Positions 15,509-21,890 of a stretch of 38,030 bases of DNA are shown here, piece after piece (the stretch's first letter is position 1; every line of letters begins with the position of its first letter). Both the position numbers and the translations under genes were made by a program. The stretch is from a virus, in IMG/VR virus record IMGVR_UViG_3300042897_000659, positions 1 to 38,030 of that record; one strand, written 5' to 3'. The notes under the pieces are model-generated. The model was not told the DNA's origin and searched no databases. It saw only the letters and a list, made by a program, of their open reading frames with translations.

Positions 15509-15622
15509 TCAGTGGTTGGGTAGGCCGGCTTCGGTTTCGAGGTATCCAAGCGCCAGCAACACGGCCAGCACCAACAGCGCCAGAAGCGCCGCTTTGATTC
15601 GTTCTTTCGTTTGGTTTTTCAT
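15509..15622 (-). CDS. 37-aa membrane mini-protein
   Basis: ATG 15622 to TGA 15509. A basic N-terminus (MKNQTKERIK) is followed by a strongly hydrophobic helix (AALLALLVLAVLLALGYL) and a short polar tail, so it is a single-pass membrane peptide with N-in orientation expected. It is first in the leftward operon, just before the AAA+ gene. Very small and without a Shine-Dalgarno, but its composition and fit between promoter and ATPase support it. Confidence 0.5.
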   Translation of the reverse strand: MKNQTKERIKAALLALLVLAVLLALGYLETEAGLPNH

Positions 15623-15640
15623 AGGTGAGTCGTCACTTTT

Positions 15641-15658
15641 GCATAAACCGTTTTATGC
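15641..15658. promoter_or_regulatory. Operator-like inverted repeat in the divergent control region
   Basis: GCATAAA (15641-15647) and TTTATGC (15652-15658) are perfect 7-bp arms 4 bp apart, between the leftward operon (start 15622) and the rightward gene (start 15730). Read leftward, GCTTGACG ends just upstream of the repeat, so a repressor here could cover a -35-like box. Confidence 0.5.
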
Positions 15659-15729
15659 GTCAAGCACTTAGCGTAAGTTCTTTCGGTTTTCCCAATGTTT
15701 TCGGGCTTGGAATTAGCGTCGGACATTGT

Positions 15730-16074
15730 ATGTCTGAGGGTATGTCAGAGCTCGAATCTGTTGCCCCCAATGCCAGCCCCCAATCGTTGGCGAGGAGGGC
15801 GAAGCGGAATGAGAATGTGCTAGCGGCCTGCCGGCTCACGATGCCCGGGCGAATGGTGCTGAGCGCACGCCGGGAATTGGAGATCGTCCATCAGGAAGCG
15901 GCCGCCCCGGGCCTGAGCCCAACCGATCGCGCCTGCCTCGTTAGCACCTCAGTCAAACTCAGGGACCAACTGATGGATCTTCTATCCCTACCCAAGCGCC
16001 CCGCCGCTGCCGGCAAAGGGAAAGCCTCAGCCCCGATGCTCGACGTGTCCCCCACTCCGCCGGACCTAGACTGA
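15730..16074 (+). CDS. Hypothetical small protein, lone rightward gene
   Basis: 114 aa from ATG 15730 (MSEGMSELESV); ATG 15742 is also possible, and an earlier in-frame start at 15625 would cover the control region. Helical: SPQSLARRAKRNENVLAACR, RRELEIVHQEAA, STSVKLRDQLMDLLSLPK, then an Ala/Lys/Pro-rich tail. Not recognised. A small DNA-binding subunit (for example a terminase-small-like or replication accessory protein) is conceivable because of the basic helices and the adjacent repeat-rich gap, but no motif proves it. Confidence 0.5.
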   Translation: MSEGMSELESVAPNASPQSLARRAKRNENVLAACRLTMPGRMVLSARRELEIVHQEAAAPGLSPTDRACLVSTSVKLRDQLMDLLSLPKRPAAAGKGKASAPMLDVSPTPPDLD

Positions 16075-16086
16075 GGTGCCCCCGGG

Positions 16087-16124
16087 TTGCTGCTAGCATG
16101 GACGGCGCTTGCTGCTAGCATGGG
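16087..16124. repeat. Tandem TGCTAGCA palindromes, 22 bp apart
   Basis: The 15-mer TTGCTGCTAGCATGG occurs at 16087-16101 and 16109-16123. Each contains the palindrome TGCTAGCA (16091-16098, 16113-16120). The 22-bp spacing is about two helical turns, so bound dimers would face the same side. Further TGCTAGCA copies: 4534, 6987, 9278, 11646, 12750, 20456 and 23594. Confidence 0.6.
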
Positions 16125-16568
16125 CCCCGGCCGTGGGCTTAAGTAAAAGATACCTTAAAGGCCAGACCGTGGGGGCGGGGTGCCCGGGGGCGGGGGCCCG
16201 ACCCGGCGACTGGTCAACGTGGGTCCCCCTCTCCAATACCTAGGCCATTTTCCGAACTCACATAAACCGCTTTACCAGGGGAGGGTGCCTCCTAGGGGTA
16301 GAGGGGTCACTTAGGGGTATAGCCCGACCCTCACCCTGCGTTTTCGACCCCTGTTCATTGGCCTTTCTTAATATTCCGTTCTTTCTAGGGGAGGGTAGAG
16401 GGGGGTTAGATGTATTGTTCGTTGGATAAATCTCCAGAGGCTCCGCAGTTTCAGCAAGCCTCCGCCGCCGCCCGCCAGCAATTCAGAGCATACCCTTGAG
16501 GTCCCCTACCATTTTCATGTCGAACTCATTCGGAGCCCTGTTTACAGGGGTCAAACGGAGTAGGAGGG

Positions 16569-16593
16569 GGGGTGCTGATCCTCACTGCACCCC
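16569..16593 (-). other. Hairpin downstream of the 16983-16603 gene
   Basis: GGGGTGC (16569-16575) pairs perfectly with GCACCCC (16587-16593) around 11 nt. It follows the stop of the leftward gene by 10 bp and could end or protect that transcript. No T-run follows, so an intrinsic terminator is not certain. Confidence 0.4.
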
Positions 16594-16602
16594 TAAAGAG
16601 CC

Positions 16603-16983
16603 TCACCCTGCGTTTTGAATTTCCTCCTCTGAATCCAGTATCACCCAATAGTTTCTCCGGTTTACGCGAACTTTCCTAACTCGATGCGGAGTTCGCTTTG
16701 CCAGGCGACCGAAGAGGACGGCGAAGGTCACAGCGTCGTAGGTTGAGTCGTTTTGGGTCTTATAGAGGCTGTCCATCGAGCCTTGCCACTTGGGTAAAGG
16801 CCACTGAAACGATTTCTCGAAACGCTCGTCGGCGGAGTCAACCGGGGTCGTGGCAGCTTTGTAGGTTGTCCACGCCTGGATGTAGTCGTCGGTAACATTG
16901 AGGTGCGGCATCTTGAGGGCGTGATGCTTCAGCAAATTCCAATGCTCTGGGTTTGCGTCGAAGTTAGATCGGTGAAGCGTCAT
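16603..16983 (-). CDS. Hypothetical protein
   Basis: 126 aa from ATG 16983 (MTLHRSNFDANPEHW), chosen because GGAG stands 7 nt upstream; a GTG at 17022 would add 13 residues without such a site. Features: KHHALKMPHLNVTDDYIQAW, then FQWPLPKWQGSMDSLY, and a basic C-terminal part (LAKRTPHRVRKVRVNRRNYW) with a final strand. I do not recognise it. It is the last gene of the leftward replication block. A TTGACA lies at the end of the primase gene, upstream of it. Confidence 0.55.
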   Translation of the reverse strand: MTLHRSNFDANPEHWNLLKHHALKMPHLNVTDDYIQAWTTYKAATTPVDSADERFEKSFQWPLPKWQGSMDSLYKTQNDSTYDAVTFAVLFGRLAKRTPHRVRKVRVNRRNYWVILDSEEEIQNAG

Positions 16984-17053
16984 TCCAACGCTCCACCGTT
17001 TCAGCTGCCATGTTATATTCACGATCGTATGATTACGACCCCTCCACTGGCTG

Positions 17054-19273
17054 TCAAGCCCACGCGTTGCCGGTAGACCCAGCTGGAGGAGAAATTGCCC
17101 AGCGGACCTTCCCGTTGGATTTTGTCTTCGAGATGCGCTCAGGATCCTGCTCGTGCAGTCGAGCGAGGTAGACGCCGCACGCGGTGTTGAACCGAAAAAG
17201 CCGGTCAGCCTCCCGGGCGTACTTAGAATCGCGTAGGGCGGTTTCGAGGTCGGCAGCTGTACCTCGCCAGATGAGGAACTCCTTCTCGAAGATCACGGTG
17301 TCGATGAGACCGACGAGCTGATGCTCCGGGGAGAGCTGCATGAGTTCTTCAAGGATGGCCGGGTGCTGGTAGGCTTTCAGGCCGCAGCGGGGTTCGACGA
17401 GGTGCTCAGGCACGACGAGGCCGTCGAGGTAGTGGGCGAAGGGCTGGAGTTCGGACTGGAGGATGTCCTTAAGGACGGTGATTTCGTCGCCGGGCCAGGG
17501 GAGGGTATGGCGGACGCAGCGGAGGATGATGAGTTTGTCGAGTAGAGACGGGTCGAGCGGGGGGAGGACTTGGAGGTTTTCGGGCTCGTCGTTCAGGGAG
17601 ATGGACATGGCCCAGATGGGGCGGAGGGTTATGGCTTGGCGGTTCTTGGGGTGGCAGGACTGGTTCTGGGCGAAGAGCATGGATTTGATGTTGGAACCCA
17701 GAGCGCGGCGGGAGTGGATGTCGCGGCCGGGTGCCTCGTCTTCGATTGCCAGGTGCTCGGATGCGAAGAGGTCGCCGTTGAAATCGGTCGCTCCGGACAT
17801 ATAGCGGTAGGGTTTGGCGATGCGGCCGCCGAGGAGGGGCGTGATGACGGCAGACTGGAGGAAGGACTTACCGCAGGCGGCGGGTCCTACGAGGGCGAGG
17901 GCCTGACTGGATCGCCAGGTGCCTGTCAGGACAGCCTGCCGGCGGAGCGCGAGCCAGAAGATGATGCGCCAGTATTGGTCGTCGTTCTGGTCCAGGAGGT
18001 TGTGGATGTAGGTTAGGATACGGGCGCAGTCGCCGGGGGCGCCCGGGAGTGGGACGACGGAACGAGTGACGAGGATCGTGCCGTAGAGGCCAGCGCGGTG
18101 GCCGGCGAGGGGACCGGCGTATTCGATGAGGGTATCGCGGGTGCGGCGCAGGAGCTGGCGATCGACCTCGGAGGTGCCGGTTTCGTCCTTAACGTGGGAC
18201 ACACCGGATTCGAGGAGGAACGTGCGGGCGCGGTCGCCGTTGATCTGGGCGTAATCGCCCCACGCGTTGCGGGTCCACCACTGGCCGGAGTTCGGATCGT
18301 AGTGGAGGTCGTCGAGCGGGTTAGCCGCAGCCGGTACGGGTTCAGCCTGAACGGGTCGCGGTGGATCGCCAGCGGCGTCGAGGAGGCCCTGGATGGATAC
18401 GTCAGGCGGGATAGGGTCGGCGAGGTCCCAGCCCTCGGGGAGCGTATCGGGGAGGTGGACGAGGCGGGAGGCGGGGAGGCGGGCCTTAAGGTAGATCATG
18501 GCGTCGCGGCCGGGTTTATCGGCGTCGGGCCAGAGGATTACGGGGGTATCGCGTGTGAGAAGGGGGTCGATAGCGGCCCGCTGGATGCGCTTGGAGCCGC
18601 CCTGCCAGGTGATAACGACGTGGGACGGGAAGAGTTTCGAGGCCGCGATGGCGGTTTTCTCACCCTCGACGATGAGAACCGGGTCGGTTGGGCGCCGTGC
18701 GAGGAGGTGGAGGTTGAATAGGGGGACGGATTCGGGACTGGTCCAGCCCTTCCAGCGCCAGTGGCGTGGGTTCAGGGGGTCCGGCGGCTGGTTTTCCGGT
18801 GGGAGGAACCGGAGGGGGCGGACGTCCTTAGAGCCGTCTGGGAGGTCGAATCGGACGACGTAGGCGTAGATGGCGCCGTCGGCGTCGGGATATGGCCAGG
18901 CAGCGGAGCCGTATCGGTAGGGTTGAGAGGCGTCGTTGCGGTGGCCGTGTTTCAGGGGATCGAAGCGGCGAGGCTCAGGTTGGTAATCGTCGCGTATGCC
19001 GAGGAAGTCGCGAGCCCACTGGGCGGACTGCGCCTTGGAGTAGACGTGATGCTGGCCGATGAGTTCGAGGAGATCACCGCCCTGACCAGCGGCGTGGTCG
19101 TACCAGAGGCCCTGCTTAGGGCCGGTGAGTTCGACGTAGAGAGAGTCGCCAGCGTCGCCGAAGACGTTGCCGACGATCCACTGGGGGCCGATCTGACGGC
19201 CGGCGGGTAGGAGTTGAGAGCAGAGTTCTGCGACCCGGACGGAGAGGGCGTCCGAGAGTTCTGTGAGGGTCAT
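17054..19273 (-). CDS. TOPRIM primase - SF3-type helicase fusion
   Basis: 739 aa. The N-terminal part (GLWYDHAAGQGGDLLELIGQ, residues about 55-75) is the W-x-D...GGDLL motif of phage primases. A TOPRIM core follows (about 198-260) with VLIVEGEKTAIAA and VILWPDADKPG, the Glu and Asp-x-Asp metal ligands of primer synthesis. After a linker, the helicase domain has Walker A ALVGPAACGKSF (about 460-471) and an acidic Walker-B-like LAIEDEAPG. The C-terminal 150 residues are helical. The enzyme would prime and unwind DNA at the phage fork. I see no clear N-terminal zinc-finger cysteines, so template recognition may differ. The neighbouring nuclease, SF2 helicase and origin-like gap fit replication. 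Confidence 0.85.
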   Translation of the reverse strand: MTLTELSDALSVRVAELCSQLLPAGRQIGPQWIVGNVFGDAGDSLYVELTGPKQGLWYDHAAGQGGDLLELIGQHHVYSKAQSAQWARDFLGIRDDYQPEPRRFDPLKHGHRNDASQPYRYGSAAWPYPDADGAIYAYVVRFDLPDGSKDVRPLRFLPPENQPPDPLNPRHWRWKGWTSPESVPLFNLHLLARRPTDPVLIVEGEKTAIAASKLFPSHVVITWQGGSKRIQRAAIDPLLTRDTPVILWPDADKPGRDAMIYLKARLPASRLVHLPDTLPEGWDLADPIPPDVSIQGLLDAAGDPPRPVQAEPVPAAANPLDDLHYDPNSGQWWTRNAWGDYAQINGDRARTFLLESGVSHVKDETGTSEVDRQLLRRTRDTLIEYAGPLAGHRAGLYGTILVTRSVVPLPGAPGDCARILTYIHNLLDQNDDQYWRIIFWLALRRQAVLTGTWRSSQALALVGPAACGKSFLQSAVITPLLGGRIAKPYRYMSGATDFNGDLFASEHLAIEDEAPGRDIHSRRALGSNIKSMLFAQNQSCHPKNRQAITLRPIWAMSISLNDEPENLQVLPPLDPSLLDKLIILRCVRHTLPWPGDEITVLKDILQSELQPFAHYLDGLVVPEHLVEPRCGLKAYQHPAILEELMQLSPEHQLVGLIDTVIFEKEFLIWRGTAADLETALRDSKYAREADRLFRFNTACGVYLARLHEQDPERISKTKSNGKVRWAISPPAGSTGNAWA

Positions 19274-19294
19274 GCTTGTAGTGAGTGAGTGAGG

Positions 19295-19492
19295 TTAGTC
19301 GTCGCTGTTCAGGTCGTATTCCGCTGCCTCCAGGAGCGCGATGCGGAGCTGGCTCTCGGTGGCGGCAGCGTTGCCGCAGATGATTCCGAGGCGTTCGTAG
19401 AAGCGGTAGGTGGCTTCCGGTGAGAGGTGTTCGGGCGCTGTCTGGCGCAGGGCCTGCGTGATAGCAGCTGCGCGGATTGTAGGGTCGCTCAT
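19295..19492 (-). CDS. Hypothetical small protein in replication block
   Basis: 65 aa; ATG 19492 overlaps the VRR-NUC stop. All-helical (AAITQALRQTAPEHLSPEAT, YRFYERLGIICGNAAATESQ, LRIALLEAAEYDLNSDD) with an acidic C-terminus. No family recognised. It lies 21 bp before the primase-helicase and could be a small partner of replication proteins. Confidence 0.5.
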   Translation of the reverse strand: MSDPTIRAAAITQALRQTAPEHLSPEATYRFYERLGIICGNAAATESQLRIALLEAAEYDLNSDD

Positions 19493-19860
19493 AGGTTGTC
19501 GGTGTCTGAAACGGATCGCGCCACGATGGCGTGCCCGCCGGCTATGGTGATTTGGTCGAGCCAGTTCTGTTGGTCAGGACGGACCCGGCCGGTTTTGGTT
19601 TTTACTTCGATGGAGAGGAATTGGGCGATAGGCTTGCCGACCATGTCGGGTGTCACGGTAATGGTACGCCAGCCGATGAGATCACCGGACCCGGGGAACA
19701 GGCCCATGCGGACGTGACGTGCGTCGCGCAGGAAGACGCCTTCGGGATCGCGTAGCGCCTGACCGACGTAGCCCTCGCCGACCTGATTACGGAAGACGCG
19801 GACGTGCGGTTTAGATCCAGCGGCGCGGAGGATCAGGGCTTGGAGTTCGGATTCGGTCAT
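19489..19860 (-). CDS. VRR-NUC family nuclease
   Basis: 123 aa. The active-site order of the VRR-NUC (PD-(D/E)XK) fold is clear: TESELQALILRAAG, VFRNQVGEGYVG, GLFPGSGDLIGWR (catalytic Asp after GSG), FLSIEVKTKTGRV (E-x-K), then RPDQQNWLDQITIAGGHAIV (Q-x3-W-L...GG). Single-domain VRR-NUC proteins are common in phages and are thought to cut branched or junction DNA. It sits between the SF2 helicase and the primase-helicase with 4-bp overlaps, so they are made together. Confidence 0.85.
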   Translation of the reverse strand: MTESELQALILRAAGSKPHVRVFRNQVGEGYVGQALRDPEGVFLRDARHVRMGLFPGSGDLIGWRTITVTPDMVGKPIAQFLSIEVKTKTGRVRPDQQNWLDQITIAGGHAIVARSVSDTDNL

Positions 19861-21221
19861 AGAGATTTGCGTTGACGTGCTTGCCAGCGGAAGAAGGCCC
19901 AGCCTAACTTATATCCCCGCTGCTTGGCGAGTGCTCGGAAGTCGTCGAGCGTTTTGCATTTACCTTCTTCACGGCGATCTTCGCGTTTCTTGGAGATATC
20001 TTCGATCGACAGGCGCTGAAGCTCACCATCGACCTCTTCGATTTCGCGAGCGGCTATCTCACGCTGCGATCCGCACTGAGGGCAAACGGTTCCTGCAAAA
20101 ATCGCGAAGCACTTGGAGCACTGCTTGGTTTCAACGAGGGAGGATTTCTTTAATCTCTTCTCGCGCCCGCTGAGATCCCAGTCGCGCTCCTGCTCAGCGA
20201 GTCCATGGCGGAGACAGTTCCCGACGTGATCGAGGATGATGGCGTTAGCCTTGCCCGGGTACGGCCGCAGGGCCCGGCCCACCTGCTGAAGGTGCATAGA
20301 CAGAGACTGAGTCGGCCGAAGCAGGATGGCCGCGTTCACAGCCGGCAGATCGAATCCCTCGGAAATGAGTTCGCAGGAGGTAAGGACCAGGATTTTTCCA
20401 GCGGTTAGATCCTCCACGCGCTGCTTTCGGACCTCGGGATCTAGGGTTCCGTCGATGCTAGCAGATGGTATTCCGCAGGAGTTGAACGTATCGGCGACGT
20501 GCTGAGCGTGAGCGACCGATATACAGAACGCGACGGCCCGCTGTCGGTTACAGAATCTCACGTAATGAGTCACGGCATCGCCCGTAATCCGTGGTGTATC
20601 AACGATCTCCTCGGTCTCGGAGCGATCGAAGTCGCCGGCAATCGTGTGAACCTGAGATAGATCAACCACCTCACGAGGCGCGTAGTACACAGGCTGAGCC
20701 AGGAATCCGTTGTCGATAAGCCACTGGACGGACGGACCCATGACCATGCGGTCGAACATGGCCCCGAGGCCCTTGCCATCGAGGCGCTCTGGCGTCGCCG
20801 TCACGCCGATAAACTTGGCGGTCGGCCATGCCGCAAACATCTGGACGTAGGACTTGGAGACCGAGTGGTGCGCTTCGTCGATAATAACGAGGTCCGGAGC
20901 GGGTATAGTATCCAGGCGCCGCGCTAAGGTCTGGATCGAAGCGACCATGGCAGGCTGAGTGGACGTGGATTTACCCGCCTGAATGAAGCCATGAGGGACG
21001 CCAACGCGCTTCAGAGTGGCGCTGATTTGATCGAGGATTTCGCGGCGATGCGCGATGATGATAACGCGAGACCCCCGCTTAAGGACCTGGGACGTGATGT
21101 AGGAGAAGAGGACTGTTTTACCGGAGCCGGTCGGGCTGACCGCCAGTGGGCGGTTTGCTCCAGATCCGAACGCCCCTCTGATATCGTTTGCCAGCTGGTT
21201 TTGGTAAGGCCGGAGTTCCAT
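19857..21221 (-). CDS. SF2 DEAD/DEAH-type DNA helicase
   Basis: 454 aa from ATG 21221 (MELRPYQ); upstream in-frame codons lie in the previous gene. Motifs in order: RPYQNQL (Q-like), AVSPTGSGKTV (Walker A), VIIIAHRREILDQI (Ia), LVIIDEAHH (Walker B, DEAH), GVTATPERLDGKGL (III), CISVAHAQHVADTFNSCGI (IV), VLTSCELISEGFDLPAV (V) and QQVGRALRPYPGKANAI (VI). A C-terminal zinc ribbon (CSKCFAIFAGTVCPQCG) follows. This is the SSL2/type III restriction-like helicase common in phage replication modules. It probably remodels DNA during replication or recombination. Confidence 0.9.
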   Translation of the reverse strand: MELRPYQNQLANDIRGAFGSGANRPLAVSPTGSGKTVLFSYITSQVLKRGSRVIIIAHRREILDQISATLKRVGVPHGFIQAGKSTSTQPAMVASIQTLARRLDTIPAPDLVIIDEAHHSVSKSYVQMFAAWPTAKFIGVTATPERLDGKGLGAMFDRMVMGPSVQWLIDNGFLAQPVYYAPREVVDLSQVHTIAGDFDRSETEEIVDTPRITGDAVTHYVRFCNRQRAVAFCISVAHAQHVADTFNSCGIPSASIDGTLDPEVRKQRVEDLTAGKILVLTSCELISEGFDLPAVNAAILLRPTQSLSMHLQQVGRALRPYPGKANAIILDHVGNCLRHGLAEQERDWDLSGREKRLKKSSLVETKQCSKCFAIFAGTVCPQCGSQREIAAREIEEVDGELQRLSIEDISKKREDRREEGKCKTLDDFRALAKQRGYKLGWAFFRWQARQRKSL

Positions 21222-21226
21222 AGGTG

Positions 21227-21430
21227 TTACCCCACGCGAATCAGCCGGTTTCTCCAGCAAAACATCGCGATTTCTTCGGTATCTCCATCTTTGATTAACC
21301 GAATATTTCTTCCTTTGAAGCGGATTTCTTTGAGCGTGTAGATGGGGCCTAGAACGCCATCATTGAGCCATTGATAACGGGCACCGATTTCAAGTTCGTC
21401 TGCCCTGGTAAGTCTGTTTTGTTTATCCAT
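21227..21430 (-). CDS. Hypothetical small protein, first gene of the leftward replication block
   Basis: 67 aa from ATG 21430 (MDKQNRLTRADELEIGARYQ). Beta-rich: YQWLNDGVLGPIYTLKEIRF, KGRNIRLIKDGDTEEIAMFC. This resembles a small SH3-like barrel as in short phage proteins of unknown role. It begins 61 bp from the divergent RHH gene, with a perfect palindrome in between, and ends 5 bp before the helicase gene. Confidence 0.55.
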   Translation of the reverse strand: MDKQNRLTRADELEIGARYQWLNDGVLGPIYTLKEIRFKGRNIRLIKDGDTEEIAMFCWRNRLIRVG

Positions 21431-21456
21431 CGTGAGCCGTAGGCTGCGTTCTGAGG

Positions 21457-21470
21457 CTTGACGTGTCAAG
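21457..21470. promoter_or_regulatory. Palindromic operator between divergent genes
   Basis: CTTGAC-GT-GTCAAG is a perfect palindrome in the 61-bp gap between 21430 (leftward) and 21492 (rightward RHH gene). It gives a TTGACA -35-like box leftward and TTGACG rightward; no good -10 is evident. It is a natural site for the adjacent RHH protein (inference). Confidence 0.5.
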
Positions 21471-21491
21471 CATAAGCTGCACACTGCCGGC

Positions 21492-21683
21492 ATGAAAAAC
21501 ACGGTTCGAGTGAGCTACAGGTTGCCGATCGAAGTGGCGAAGATGCTTGAGGATGAAGCGGTGCGTGCCCGGCGCACGAAGACTGCGGTGCTGATTATCG
21601 CGATCGAGGACCACGTTCTGCGGTGTGATGATGAACGGTCGGATTGGGTCGAAAAACCCGTTGACACCAAGAAGAAGCGGTAG
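21492..21683 (+). CDS. Ribbon-helix-helix (CopG/Arc-like) regulator
   Basis: 63 aa. The short N-terminal strand KNTVRVSYRLPIEVAKMLE, followed by DEAVRARRTKTAVLIIAIED, is the ribbon-helix-helix layout (strand with alternating basic residues, two helices). The C-terminal tail is basic (VEKPVDTKKKR). Such proteins dimerise and bind palindromes, often controlling their own gene. It lies between the palindrome at 21457 and the capsid leader, and so is well placed to control the switch between replication and capsid transcription (inference). Confidence 0.65.
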   Translation: MKNTVRVSYRLPIEVAKMLEDEAVRARRTKTAVLIIAIEDHVLRCDDERSDWVEKPVDTKKKR

Positions 21684-21708
21684 AACGATACCTCCACGAC
21701 GCATAGCT

Positions 21709-21874
21709 TGGTTTCGTCAACCAGGCGCGAACTGGGCGCGTAATTCCAGTTGGCAAAGAGTGCTGAAGAGCACTCGCCGGTTCCACGGCTCGGGCTCGCC
21801 ACCGAGGTTGGATTGATGGTCTTAGGACCTGCAATCTGCCTCGTTGTCTCGGAGGGGTAGATCAAGTAAACCCC
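21709..21874 (+). promoter_or_regulatory. Structured 5' leader of the major capsid gene
   Basis: The 207-bp gap before the capsid gene has no ORF but four local hairpins: TGGTT/AACCA (21709-21723); GAGTGCT-GAAG-AGCACTC (21758-21775, perfect 7 bp with tetraloop); a long one at 21804-21842 (GAGG/CCTC outer, GATTG/CAATC middle, GGTC-TTAG-GACC tip); and GGGGT/ACCCC (21854-21874), which ends 4 nt before the AGGAG ribosome site. CCTC (21839-21842) could instead pair with GAGG (21852-21855). Confidence 0.5.
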
Positions 21875-21890
21875 GGGCAGGAGAGCCAAT

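Larger units (their letters stand above)
16075..16602. other. 528-bp non-coding, G-rich, repeat-rich region (candidate replication origin)
   Basis: No credible gene. Content: AGGGGAGGGT twice (16277-16286, 16387-16396); TAGGGGTA twice, 19 bp apart (16293-16300, 16312-16319); the 16-mer CCTCACCCTGCGTTTT twice, 272 bp apart (16329-16344, 16601-16616); two copies of TTGCTGCTAGCATGG 22 bp apart; an A+T patch with TTAAG/CTTAA (16139-16158); and CAGGGGTCAAA (16545-16555). It lies between divergent-type units and next to the primase-helicase block, as many phage origins do. Origin function is inference. Confidence 0.45.

Noticed and set aside
15625-15729. Upstream extension of the 15730 gene
   Set aside because: It would place coding sequence over the inverted repeat and divergent control region, and the extra residues look non-protein-like.
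21735-21806. tRNA-like stretch (AGTTGGCAAAGAG, hairpin, GGTTC-CA, ending GCCACC) in the capsid leader
   Set aside because: The strong hairpin has a 4-nt loop, so no 7-nt anticodon loop forms; the D and T arms do not pair together, and the acceptor match is poor.
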